DNA of 55,504 bases from a virus, in IMG/VR virus record IMGVR_UViG_3300027749_000136, positions 1 through 55,504 of that record; one strand, 5' to 3'. The position numbers and the translations under genes were made by a program. Of the stretch, positions 15,207 through 28,300 are shown in pieces. A model generated the notes under the pieces. That model searched no databases and was not told the DNA's origin. It saw nothing but the letters and a program-made list of their open reading frames with translations. The number at the start of each line of letters is the position of its first letter. Within the stretch, counting starts at the first letter, position 1.

Positions 15207-16307
15207 TTATAAAATAACTGCAATAACAATTCCCGGACCGTGTGTAGTTTTATCTTCTAAACTTTTTGCAAAAACTGCGTTTGGAGGAGACTGTGGGTCT
15301 GCAACTTGTGCAAAACCTGCTATATTGCTAGTCACTAATAGGTCACCTTTCTTAACAGTTCCAATTATCTTTACAGGGACTTTACCCCTAAGCGCAACTG
15401 CCTGTCCTATAGAGTCTCCGTTCATAACATATGCCGGATTTGACGATATTGCGCCAGCAACTCGAGTATCTGCGTAAGTATTTGAAACTGTAATTTCTTC
15501 AATTCCGCCAAACACAACTACAGTTCCTTCTTCGTATGTAGTGTCTGATATATATTTTTCAGCCAAGTCTGCATAAGTTGCTTGGAAAGTTCCAGTTATA
15601 CTCCAATTTCCAGTTATTGATCCTGCTGTAATTGCGCTGCCAGTTGTTATAGATGTAGTTGTCACTGTGCCGGTAAATATTGGTTCAGAAAACATTGTTT
15701 GCTTTGATTCGTTAGTGACATTTGCTAACCCTACATCATCAGCAGTCACTGTACTCCAATACGGGGATCTGGCAACAGATCCGGTTCCGGTACCAGTTAA
15801 AAACTTTTTAGTAGTTGTTATATTGCCAGGGAGAACAGAAGTTGTACTTGTGCCAGTTTGGTATGGTATTCCTCCAATTGCTCCGCCTATGATATTAGCA
15901 CCTTCTACTGATATAGTTCCATTGTTTACTGCAATTCCCGATCCTATTCGCACTCCTCCAAGTTGTACAGGAGATGCCGTGGGCAAATTGTATGTATAAC
16001 TTACACTTAATACACTAGTATCATCAATTGTTAGTCCACTACCTACTCGTATGCCTCCTAATACTTCACTTGAAGCAGGAGGTAATGTGTATCCGCTATA
16101 ATTCTTAACAGATAGTACACCAGTGTCAGATACAGCTAGTCCTGCGCCTACTTTTATTGATCCTAAAATAGTTGGCGTAGCTTGTTTTACAATTGAATTT
16201 TTTAAATCAAGAAGAGTAAGTTTTCTAGTAAGTTGGCCATCACTGATTGGGAATACATTATTATCCGACGGGGATTCAATTTTTGGTAAATCTGTTATGC
16301 GTGCCAT
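15207..16307 (-). CDS. Tail fibre-like protein with repeated LGGIRVGSGL motif and YADLAE C-domain
   Basis: A 366-residue protein beginning MARITDLPKIESPSDNNVFPIS. Residues about 45-135 carry three repeats of the type ILGSIKVGAGLAVSDTGVLSV, LGGIRVGSGLTIDDTSVLSV and LGGVRIGSGIAVNNGTISV, a beta pattern common in trimeric fibres. The C-terminal 130 residues (YADLAEKYISDTTYEEGTVV, SSNPAYVMNG, VPVKIIGTVKKGD) match the end of the protein at 10157-11299, so the two probably share an assembly or tip function. The start is two bases after the giant gene's stop. Confidence 0.66.
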   Translation of the reverse strand: MARITDLPKIESPSDNNVFPISDGQLTRKLTLLDLKNSIVKQATPTILGSIKVGAGLAVSDTGVLSVKNYSGYTLPPASSEVLGGIRVGSGLTIDDTSVLSVSYTYNLPTASPVQLGGVRIGSGIAVNNGTISVEGANIIGGAIGGIPYQTGTSTTSVLPGNITTTKKFLTGTGTGSVARSPYWSTVTADDVGLANVTNESKQTMFSEPIFTGTVTTTSITTGSAITAGSITGNWSITGTFQATYADLAEKYISDTTYEEGTVVVFGGIEEITVSNTYADTRVAGAISSNPAYVMNGDSIGQAVALRGKVPVKIIGTVKKGDLLVTSNIAGFAQVADPQSPPNAVFAKSLEDKTTHGPGIVIAVIL

Positions 16308-16309
16308 GT

Positions 16310-19300
16310 TTAATCAAGCTCCAATGGGTCATTATCGTCGGTAGTTAGTGTCTGATTGTCATCACTAGATAATATGTACTGGTATTTATCCTCCAGATAC
16401 TGTGAAAATACAGCCTCAGTATTCTTAATAAACTTAATAATATCAGTACTGGTATGTGTCGGATCAGTTAGCGGAGTATCCCACTGCTGACCTATCTTCT
16501 TAACAACTACTATTCTTGAATTTTCAGGCACGGTATTATTCAACTGCACAGTTGAAGAATTACTGCTTACTGTAAATTCAGCGTCAAAACTGCTATCTCC
16601 TTCTGGGCTGTACGGGTATCCATTTGACTCTTCGAATAAAGAATACGAATTCTTTTTCAATCTATATCCGCCGACAAAGATATCAATACTGTTATTACTA
16701 GTTGGATTGTAATTTAAATCAACACTGTTGGTACTACCATTGCTAATAAAAGTTTCAACTACATGTTTATCCATGTATGGAATAGTTTCAGTTGGACCAA
16801 TATCAAGAACTATCGTTCTAACTCTATGTAATATTGGGGCACCTGTACCCAATGTACCGCGGCGTAATTTTCCTAAAATATTTCCAGTTTTACTAAAATA
16901 TTCAATACGCTCACCATTTATTTCAATAATACCTGGTAGGTTAAGTTCTGAGTTCGGCGGGCTTAATACTTCTCCGTTAACTACTGTTATTGTTGCATCT
17001 TTTTGTAATAGGTCTTTAGCTAGTCTAGTTGATTTAGCTTTTGAAATTCTCTTATAATGCACACGATTAAGCATATCTTTAAATTGCATATATCCGTAGC
17101 TATGATTAACTATGTTATCGTTAAAACAAATAATATCGATCTTGTCACTAAAGTAAACACTATCTTTTAATCTAATTGTTGTTAAATCTGAATCTAGATA
17201 ATAATCAACGCTATGTGTTAACATTAATCCGTTTTTAATAACCCAAACATAATCATCAAATGCTACCATTCGTTCTAATGTAATTTTTCCACTAGTCACA
17301 TTTTGATAGCTATAATATGTCGAAGTACCTGGAATAATATTATTTTGATACACTGTATATTCCGAAGTTCTTTGAATATCTTCAACATTATGGTTAAACA
17401 TTGAAATAACTTCGATAACATTGCCGGCAAATAATGTAGATGTAAATGTAATTTGATCATCTGTTATAGTATATTCTGCGTTGGTAAAATTTACTACCGT
17501 TAAAGTTGAGTCTTGTTTATATACTTGTTTATTAATAGTAATAGAAACATTTGGTACATCATATATATAATCAGCTCCAAAATTTAATTCAACTCCGTCC
17601 AAATAAACTTTAAAGTTTGCCGGATTCATAACCGTTTCATTTTCTTTATATTTTTTTAGATTATACGTTAGTTCATCATTTGTTAGAGTGAAATATGCTG
17701 AACTAGAAGGAGTTAGTACACGATTATCTTTTATTACTATAACATTATTAGATAAAGGTAGACTGTTTCCTATAATATTACTTAGAGTGAGTGTTTGTGA
17801 TAATCCGTCTGATACAAAATTTTCAGATTTAATAATTGATGCTGACTGATTTTTATCAGCAGTTATCATATATGTTATTAACGATCCCTGAGGAATATTT
17901 TGTACAATACGTATTCCTGTTTTTTCAGGAGAGTCATACGACTCGCTAGTTCTAAATAATTCGTAATTAACAGCTTGTCCATCCACTAGCACTATAGATC
18001 CTAATGTATCAATCCACGGTGCTTTGGTAATATATTCTGTAGTGATACCATCACTGATAAAATAATCCGAATCTAATAAATCTTGACTTGCTACTCCAAA
18101 TGTTATAATACTTAATATAGATTTATCTGTTGGGGCAACCGCCAGCGTAATAGTTTTGTCTTGCCAGTTAACAATATAATCAACATCTTGTTTTAAAATA
18201 ATATTATTGCCAAGTTTGACAAATATAGACGCAAGATTGTTAGGAATCTGAGCTAGCTCAAATACATTAGTAATTCCGTCACCAATATAATTTTTAAACA
18301 TTATTTTAGCGGACCCAGCTGTTGGTAGTTGATAAACTTTAATAGCAACTGCATCTGTAATATGTCCTGGAACAATTTCTTCAGGGGCTGCACTAGATGT
18401 TGGTGTTATTAGCCCGTCTCCATCTAAAATAATGTCATCAGGTGCAAGACCTGTTGCAGTACTGTACGCTAAATTGCCGCCAGATAATTGAGTGTCATAT
18501 TCTCCAGGCAATGGTGTGAAGCTACCATCGCTAGTACTCTTGCGGAATATAATAGTATCACCAGCATTGATAACTAGTGTTAAATTAGGAATTGTAAAAG
18601 TTTTTGTAGTACCATTGCCAACAATTGTTTGCATAACAGTATTTGCAGGAGCTATTTTTCGTCCGTTAGGTTGTTCAGTGACTCCGTCATACGTATTAAA
18701 ATATGGGTCGTCGATGCGTACACTGTTAATATACACGTTAATTTTTTCATTTAATACTGGTGCATACGGTAATGTGTATGTATAGGTACTGGCGCCAGCA
18801 ATTACAATATAATCATCAAACGCTGCATCAAATCCGTCCCATGAGTCCGTAAACCATGGTAGACTGTCCCAACCTCCGCTAATATTAAATCCAATTCCAG
18901 TAATGCTAACTCCTCCGTAATCAATACCTGTCATTAATTGTGCTAAATCTTTACCGTACATTCCGCTTTCAGGATTGTAATAAAAATTAATCCTATCAGT
19001 AGCTGATAAATGGTTAAAGTTTTTAGTATAACTTACCACAATTTCTTCTCCAGCTGCTGGAGCAGTTTGTAATGTCAGTGATCCAGAATAACTTGTAAAG
19101 CCTTTTGACGTTGACGTTTTAGTAGTTAATAAAAATTCATTTCTTAAAACATCAACGCCGTTGATCTTAACTGAGTTAGTTCCAGTAGTAGGAACTGGAC
19201 TAAATTTTAAAGGCCATTGTAGTCTTGAACCAGTTCCTACAAATGTTTCTGTTTCAGTTAACTCTGTCACATAATATGTCCTAGTTATCCTATCAAATTT

Positions 19301-22300
19301 AATAGTAATTTTATTAGATCGAACAACTTCGCTTTCTATCTTAACTGCTGCCCTTGCTGCAATCCCGTACTCAGATAGACCTCCTTCAATAGAGATTAGA
19401 GGAGCTTTTAAATACCCAGTTCCGCCTGATATTAGTTGAATTCTATTAACTGATCCGTTTGCAATATATGCTTTAGCGATAGCGCCGTTGCCAAATCCGC
19501 CTTGGATGCTAACTGTTGGTTGGGAAATATATCCTGAACCACCGTCTATTAAAAATAGTTCTTGAACCGTAAATCCAATATTATCATACCAATGTTTCCA
19601 CGGATAAGAATTGAAAACATTATTCTCAGATTGAATAATACCTGCGCTATCAATTTTTGTGGTTATTGGAACTACTTTAAAATTAGAATCAATAATAGGC
19701 AATAGATCAAAGTCGCTGACAGAATTATATGAAGGATCTAATTTAGTATAAGAACTAATATATTCTCTAATTTGTGTTCTATAAGGTTTAACTTCTTTAA
19801 TATAATCTTCAAAATTTTCTAAATTATCGCTATTATAATTTACTTTTTGTGTCAATGCTCCTACGTTATGAGTTGCTTTTACAAAACTAGTTTTCATAAC
19901 CCAGTCTGAGAATGTTTGCTCGCTTAACACGTATCGAATACTTGCAAAAAATAATGTTAAGTATTCTGTTCGTAAGTCATCAACTAGTATTTTATTCTTA
20001 ATTGTTTCAATAATTATCTTTAACTCTGTAGATGCAACATTATCATATAGTGTAGAATCAAATAATGCACTGTCATAACCTAATCCATTAAAAGTATATA
20101 AGGAATTAGAAAATTGTATAGTACCGTTATTACGTCCAACAACTTTAAAATTTTGTGTATAATCAATAGTAGTTAAATTATTATACTGTTCTAATAACAA
20201 CCAACCGCCGGTGCCAATATTTTTAACTTTTACTAGTTGTCCTATTGACGATTCCAATAGTGCTAACTCATAAGTATTGTTAACTATATGATCAATTTTA
20301 GTAAATTGAGTGTATCCCGTGGCATACCAATCAGTATAATTCCAGTATCTATTAACATCAAATGCCTGTCCTCGTGTGCGTTCCCATTTTAGAGTAGCGG
20401 CAATCCATTGGTATGTGCTCCATTTATCAAAAATATTTGCATCGCTATTAACAAGCACAGTATAAGGTCTAACTGATAATATTGTATTTGCAGTTAGTAT
20501 ATTATATGGAGAAGAATTGTCTAGATATCCTTCTCCAGGATTTAATACTTTTACATCAATAACTTGACCTTCTAAATTTATTATAGTACGTAAACTAGCA
20601 TTTCTACCTTGTTTTTTACTGTTAACAACAACATAAGGAGCATTAACATACCCTGCCCCCGAGTTAACAATAGTGGCGCCTGTTATACGCCCATTTTTAA
20701 TTATAGGATGCAAAACTGCTTGCTGCAAAGTAGCAACTCCTACAAATTTTAATTCAGCGTCTGTGTCAATTGATAAGTCCCATTCGCCAGACATATCACT
20801 TGGTGGCAAGTTGTATGATTTAAGATCGGTTAAGTCATATTCATCTACAATTAATCTTGTAGACAACACTAAATTAACTCTTTCAATAAATTGTTTTAAT
20901 GCTTCGGTACGGTTGATAAACATACTCTGGCGAGGGCGGAAACTAACACCATATCGTTGTTTAAAAGGTAAATTGATATCGGGTACTACTCGATCGTTGT
21001 CGTCTTTTCCTGTTAAACTATGAATCCATTTTTTTTCAATTTCAATCGGAATAACTGTATTAACATGTTCGCTTATAACTTTCCATTGACTGTGAGCGTT
21101 AGTTCCAGTATAACGGTCATCTACTAGCCAATATTGTATTGTTAGATTATAGTCAGTGCTATTAATAATTGACGGAACATTAACTAAGTTAAAGGAATCA
21201 GTACCTGTTAGTGCTAGGCATACATAACCTTCAGAAATAGGATCAGCGATTAAACGAGAAATATTATATGCTGATAAATTTCGACCTATAGATTTAGGAA
21301 CTACTGTTGAATTTTTAACCCAATAATAGTAAGTGCTTTGGAAAGATTTAGATATAGTGTCGTATTTTTTCTTAACACTATAAACAGTATCTCCGTATCG
21401 ACTTTTTCCGCTAATACTTAATGCATCACCTTTGTCAGTACCCGATAACTTATCCCACTCTGATGGAAGATATTTTGTTTCTATCCATTCATAGATATCA
21501 ATACTAGCAGTTTCATATAATTTATTCCAAGTAGTAGATCTATATACTACATTACCACATTGGTTATCTAAAAACTTAGCGCGAGTTAAGTCCCACCACA
21601 CTGCGCCTACTTGCGCCGTAGTCCAGTTTAGACCACTATCTACATTAACTGGCAATCCGTTGACAACAACATTATCTCCAATAGAATATGTAGCTGGATC
21701 AAAATATGTTTTATAATTAATTTCTTGATCAGCGGGTCCTGGAATTTTTCCCTGTATAGGATCAACTACATCCAAATAAGATGTTAATTCATTTTTAGTT
21801 CGGTTGTAGATAAATGATTTTTTAATTTTGTAAGCGTTTGGTCTAGGATTTTCTTGGTGTAATATTTTCCAAGACGTACTATTAACTGGTCGTGTATAAG
21901 ATAATACTGTGCCGCTGTTATCATTATCGTTAGGTGCTCCTACTAATACAATGTCATTTGATACAGCAATTGCAGAACCGTATGCGTCTGAAAAATCAGT
22001 AGTTGTTCCTGTTTCTAAAGTTTCGCCGTATATAAAATTATTATTGTAGCGATCAAAAATATCAACACGTCCAGAATCTATCTGTATGTCGATGAGTTGT
22101 AAAGAAGAATTATCAAAAGTTGTATAATTAGGAGTATCAAAGATTGTTTTGCGGGCAGTATCACCGTTAGCTGAGAAAACAACTAAGGAGGTATCATCTT
22201 TCATAAAGTTAACAGTAAACCCAAATTTTTCAAAATTTTCAGTTTTAACACTTATTAATGTTTGCTGTAGATCAAACAATGGAGCAGTTCCTAATGAAAA

Positions 22301-25300
22301 AACATAAACTTTACCGTCATTTAAAGAATCAGTAGTTGCAAATGGCGCACCAACTGCTAATAGTTTTCCATTAGCTGAAATATCAATAGAATTTCCAAAT
22401 TGATATTCGTCATCTAAGTTAAGAGAGTCTACAGATCGATCTATTAGATCTATAAATTCGTATTGGCCACTGTTTAATCTATAAAGATAAACTGCTCCAG
22501 CATTGTTATCGTAGTTAGGTGCAGACGCTGCAAAAATATTACCATTAGCAGATAGTGAAATACTATACCCGTATTGATCAGGGTCGTTTGTTCCGCTTGT
22601 TAACGGATTAGCAAATGTAGTCCATATAATGTTTCCACTTCCTTGTTTATAAAAATAAACTTTACCTTCTGAACCGCCATATCCAATTGCCGATACTGCT
22701 AATATAAAAGTATTATCTAATGTTTTTGCAAATGATAATTTAGATCCAAAGAATTCATTGTTGGCCTCATCTTGGCTAACAATAACTTGAGCAAACTCAT
22801 AATTTATCGATGTTGCTCTATAGTATAATGCTACATATCCCTGTTTGTTATACCCGCTACTGTTTACATTCGATGCTGTCTTTGCTGAAATTGCAAGCCA
22901 GTATCCGTCGGGAGAAAATTTTATATCAGTTGCAAAGTTTAGATTTGAGAGATCTGATATTTCTGGGGGTCTGATAACATCATGGGCTATCCATGAATTT
23001 AATTTACCATCCTTAGAGTATATTCTTGCAGAGTTAATTGAAGCTACTACTGCAATAGATCCGTCCGGACTAATTCTTATAGTCTTTCCAAAGTATGCGT
23101 TCGAAGCAGGAGTAAAGTCAGCTAATACTTTTTTATTAAATACTTTGACATTTGTGTATACGGAATATAGCCCTGCTCCGTTATCATCTGCCCAAATATT
23201 TTCTAACGGTTGTAAACTACTAGGGATGAGTTCATTAATATTATCAACTCCTCGAGAAATAAGTTCTCCAGTAATACTGTCATATACATTTTTTGCTCTT
23301 GCTGAATAGAATTGGAAAGTTAATATTTGATCAGTAAATGGGGATACCCAATTAGTAATAGTTGCTCCGATGAGTATAGTTCTGTTATTAACTGCCGTGA
23401 CTTTATAAAATCCGGCAATAGATGTAGAATTAGTTATGCCAAAGATATCGCCTGGTTGGGCACTTGGTATCCTATCGCAAGTAATAGTCAATGTTTTATT
23501 AGAATAATTAACACTCTCAACATTAAATTTAGATTTTGTAAATCGATATATGTTCCAGTCTCTTTCTTCAAATGCGCACCATACGTAGTTGCCTTCTTGG
23601 AAAGACGTAATGTCTTTAGAAAGTATATCATCTAAAGAATCAATATTTAATTTAACATCTTCGTACCTTACGTATCCAGGAGTTCTAAGATAATTAACAG
23701 TTCCGTTAGTAGACCATAAATTATTAGTATATCCTGTTGGTTTTATATAAACATCTGTAGGAAGTTGTCTATAAACAAAATCTACAACTGTTGGATCAAT
23801 AGATGATACTAATTCAACAGGTTGGGGAGTTAATTTAAATAAACTTTCATCCAACTTAAATTCAATTTCTTTAAAAGAATCAACTGCTCCGTAGTTGCCG
23901 ACACGAATTGCCCATTCTTCATTAAATGTTAAACTTTCCATACCGTCGGCACTGAGTACATCGAATAATTTACTAAACACATTCTGTGTACCTTTTTCAA
24001 TGATCATTCCTTGATAGAATTTGTATTGACTTACATCATCTTGAATAATATTTTCTAAATACTGTCTTTTTTGGTATCCAATTAAATGCTGGGCCATCTT
24101 TTGCTGACCTACATCAAAATTGTCGCTATCTAAACTATAAAAGTCGGCAAATTGATTAGCTTTATAATCCCAGTTTGGTATCATTCTACTAGTTGGTTGC
24201 TGATCAAGTCTAACCCATGCATCTGAAACAAATGCATCAGTACCGGGTAAAAAGTTATTTGCAGAGTAATAGAATTCTTTATGTTTTACTATATCTCCAA
24301 GACGATAGTCAGTCCAAGGTTCCCATATTTGTAGAATTGCCTGATCGTATATAAATCCTGGAATATTAAAACTTCCGTTCCAGTTAGTAGAAATATAACC
24401 AATAATTTTAATTCTTTCTTGTCTGTATCCCGGAACTTGGTCGTATACTATATCGTTAAACAATGTAGTATTATCTAAAAGTAATACATGTTCTTTCTGT
24501 ACTAGATATAATGTTGCACCATAGATTCCATGGACAGTATTTGATGGTGATAATGTAAATGTATTGCCTTCTCTAAAGCTATTCACAAAGTTAGATTGTA
24601 ATGGTTGTCCGTCAACTTTAAATATTTGATAATCAAACGAACGATCTAGTACGTTATTAACAACTGAATTAATACTTTTAAATACTAAATTACTAGCGGC
24701 TGGGCTTAGAGATAGTACTGCGCCAACTGACCAGTTTTGTGTAGTCCAGAATAAAAATTCTTTTATTGCTGCTTCCCAATTATTAATATTTCTTAAGGCA
24801 GGGTTAAACTCGTCAAATACAAATCCTTCATTTTCTAAGTATGCGCTATATCCTTGCAGGAAATCTACAGTGTCTTGTATAGACTTAAATTTTGTACCGT
24901 ACCCAATAACTATAGGAGTATCGGCGTTCCATGCTTTTCTAAATTCTGCAGATCTTCCGCCAGTGACTGGTAATTCTGCAAGTTTTACGTAGTATGAATT
25001 ATCAAATATATTCCCGCTTTGATGAGAAATTTTTACTCGGTAATATTGATTATTTGCTTTAATTAGTTTACCAACAGCATAATATTTGTTCGATTCCCAT
25101 ACTATAAAACTTTCTGAGATTCCTCCAACTGTTATAGATTTCCCAGGCAGTGTGTATGGATAGTAGGTAAAATAAGGGTTATCGTTGTTATAACCTTTTA
25201 CTTCATAGCCGTCGGCATATTTTGTAATAACAACTCCGCTATAAAAAACTTTTTTAACTGAAGAGCTAGTGTTTAAAACAATATTATAATTTTCGTCTGG

Positions 25301-28300
25301 GATAAAAACTCCTCCAGAACTTGAAACATTTTTACTATCTAATAATAATCTAAATTTAGGTTTGCTAGTAAATCCGCCTAATTTTGAGCTTAGTTTGTTT
25401 GTTAGTGCTGATAAATCATTAGAATATTTTGTCACTAAAGTTGTCACATCACTAGTAATATAATCAACAACGTAATTAATTAAACCTGAAGTAAACACTC
25501 GATCAATACTAAATGTAGTTGAAGGTATTTTAATGTCTGCTAAAGAAATTCGTAAATCAGTATCTCGATATACTAATTGATTATTTAAATTTCTAAAAAT
25601 TCTACTACGGTCTAGGCAAGTTCCTAGTACATAATTAGGTTGTAATAATAGTGCAGTTTCTATCAATGCAAACGCATAATAAGAACTGCGTCTCCATGCT
25701 GATTCAACTGGCCCGCAATCACCGAATACATAGTACCCTTCAGGTGTTGGGTTAATATATCCACTAACTTGTCCTGCATTATACGGGTCTAATAAATTAC
25801 CATTTTCATCTACTGGAACTCCAGTGGCTAGTATGGGTTTTGCAAATTGTGGGGATGTTCGAATTGGGAATCCGGGTTGTCTAATAATTCCATTTTTAAT
25901 ATCGTCCCATAAAATATAATTGTTGTTAGTATATGGTGAAGGCCCATATACTTCATTCCACCACTTAGGCTTTATAGAAAATCCTAAACATTCCCAAGGA
26001 TGCGTGTCGGGGCGATCAGTATCTAACGTCCATCGATATATTCCTCTCCAGAACGCTGGAGTATTGGCACCATCAGCTGTATAATTTTCTCTATAATTCC
26101 ATGTAAACGGATTTAATCTGTCCCAAAGAGTATTATCTTGACTAGTATAATCTTTGTTTATGTTTGTAATCCATTGAAAGAAATACTGACTTAATACTTT
26201 GTCAAATTCTGTTTTATCGTACGGAGTAGTTCTACTATATCCAGGAATAATATTATACAAATTAAAAATTTGCGGATCGTATTTAATTTTAATATTATTA
26301 AAAATACGCATTTCTAATTCTAATATTAATGCATCTCGATAATCATTATAAGCTATTACTATGCTACCGTCATGCCCTTGAATAACCGTTGTTGGTTCAA
26401 GGTAAGAATTATCAACATAGATGCACGGTTCATATGCAGGGTACAGCCCTAACTTAGTAGGAGTAGATGGACAAAAAGATCCATCAGTAGTCTCGTACTC
26501 AAAGGCTTCAATTAAGTCTCCTTCATTTAAACTTACTAAAATTTCAAAAAATACATCGTCACCAAATAGATAATCTCTACCGTGTACTAATTGGTATCCA
26601 TTAATGTATACTCCAACTGCACGGTTCGATAATTGTAATAGGTTAAAAGGTGCCGTTAATGGATATGTTTTAACTCTACTATCTAATACAACATACTCAA
26701 GTCTAGTTGATCCAGAATGCGGAAACATGTCTGAAAGATAATATGGTTGTGTTTTTGTTTTATCTTTTGCTAATTCTTCTAATATAAAATCTACATGTCG
26801 GCGAGGATCAGTATCTATTCCTGACTCACTAGCAAATAAAATAAAAGATCTTTTAAATTTTCCATAATCTATTCTAGCCTGGTCTAATGCATTAACTATG
26901 CTAGTAGAATTTTCTCCAAAGTGATACAAACTTAAATTTAATGGGCCGCTATGTTGCACAAATCGAGTACCATAAGGAGTTATGTTGCCTAAATCTCGTA
27001 TATTACTGTATCCTGGATATGTTCCAGCAAATCCGTTAATGTTTTCTACAATGGTGTCAACATGGTCAATAACTTCACCTAATGTCAGTTGAGTAATATT
27101 TTTATTCAGCGGATTATTTTGTAGATTTAACGGAATTTCATAGTAGCCATTTTCATTCTTTGGCTGTGTTGCTATACATTTTAATGTTAATACATCAGTT
27201 AAATTAATAGGAGTAGTTAATACTACTTTTTTCCTAATAGGGCCGTCTTGTATAACAAAAGATTCTTTATTTTGACGTTTTCCGTTTATGTAAACTTTAA
27301 CTTGTAAGTCATCTAAATTATTTTTAAAATCATAAACATCTATAGGAAAATCGTTAGTTAATCCACTTTCTTTAAATATACGAACAATTGGCTGAACGTT
27401 TTTAATAGTTGACTCTACCCACCCATTTTGGTAAGAAAAATTATCAATAGAAGCAACAATTTTTAAATATCCAATATTGGTATTTTTACTTAATACATCA
27501 GTTAATGATTTATAATTAAAACTATCACTTAGTAAATTAAAGTCAAATACAATATCGCCGATATTATTAATATTTTGATAACTTAAAGGAAATTTAAGCT
27601 CAGCATCATTTGTACCAGATCCTATTTTATAAGAAAATAATTTGGTACCAATAAAATTAGAACCCTCATAAACTTCCGCGTTGCCATAACTTACTCCATT
27701 ATTATCAAATATATCAAACAGTGGAGGTTGACTAATTGAGATTTTATCTTGCCCTAATTGCCAGGTATGGCCATTATACCAAAACATACTTCCTTGGTTT
27801 ACATTGCCTAATTTAACTAAAATAGTTTCGTTATTAACAGGTATTGAATCAGTGTCTTCTACAAGATTAATCTGTCGACGAAGTCCGCCAAATACTTCAA
27901 TTTTATGTGTGCCACTACCTGTGTTAAATAATTTAACTTGGGAAGTTAAGTTCTTGTCTGTATATAATTTAATTTTTGTAGTATCAACTACTACTACAAA
28001 ATATATCTTACCGTTAATTAATCCTTCTATATTTGTATTACCGTTATTACGATATTCAATTTGATTTCCAGTAGTAAGACCGTGGGCGGTTGGAAATGTT
28101 AGTATACTAGTAGTTGTATCTACTCCTGTAGTTGCTACAAAATCTATAAGCCTGCCAGGTATTGAAATTTCAACAAAATTAACTTTAAAAATTTTACCGT
28201 TGACAAATCTATCAGTATCGGCTGTAAATAATACTCGCATTCCATTTACTAAATTAACACCGTCAATATTATATCCTAATGATCCTTCAATAGTTGAAAA

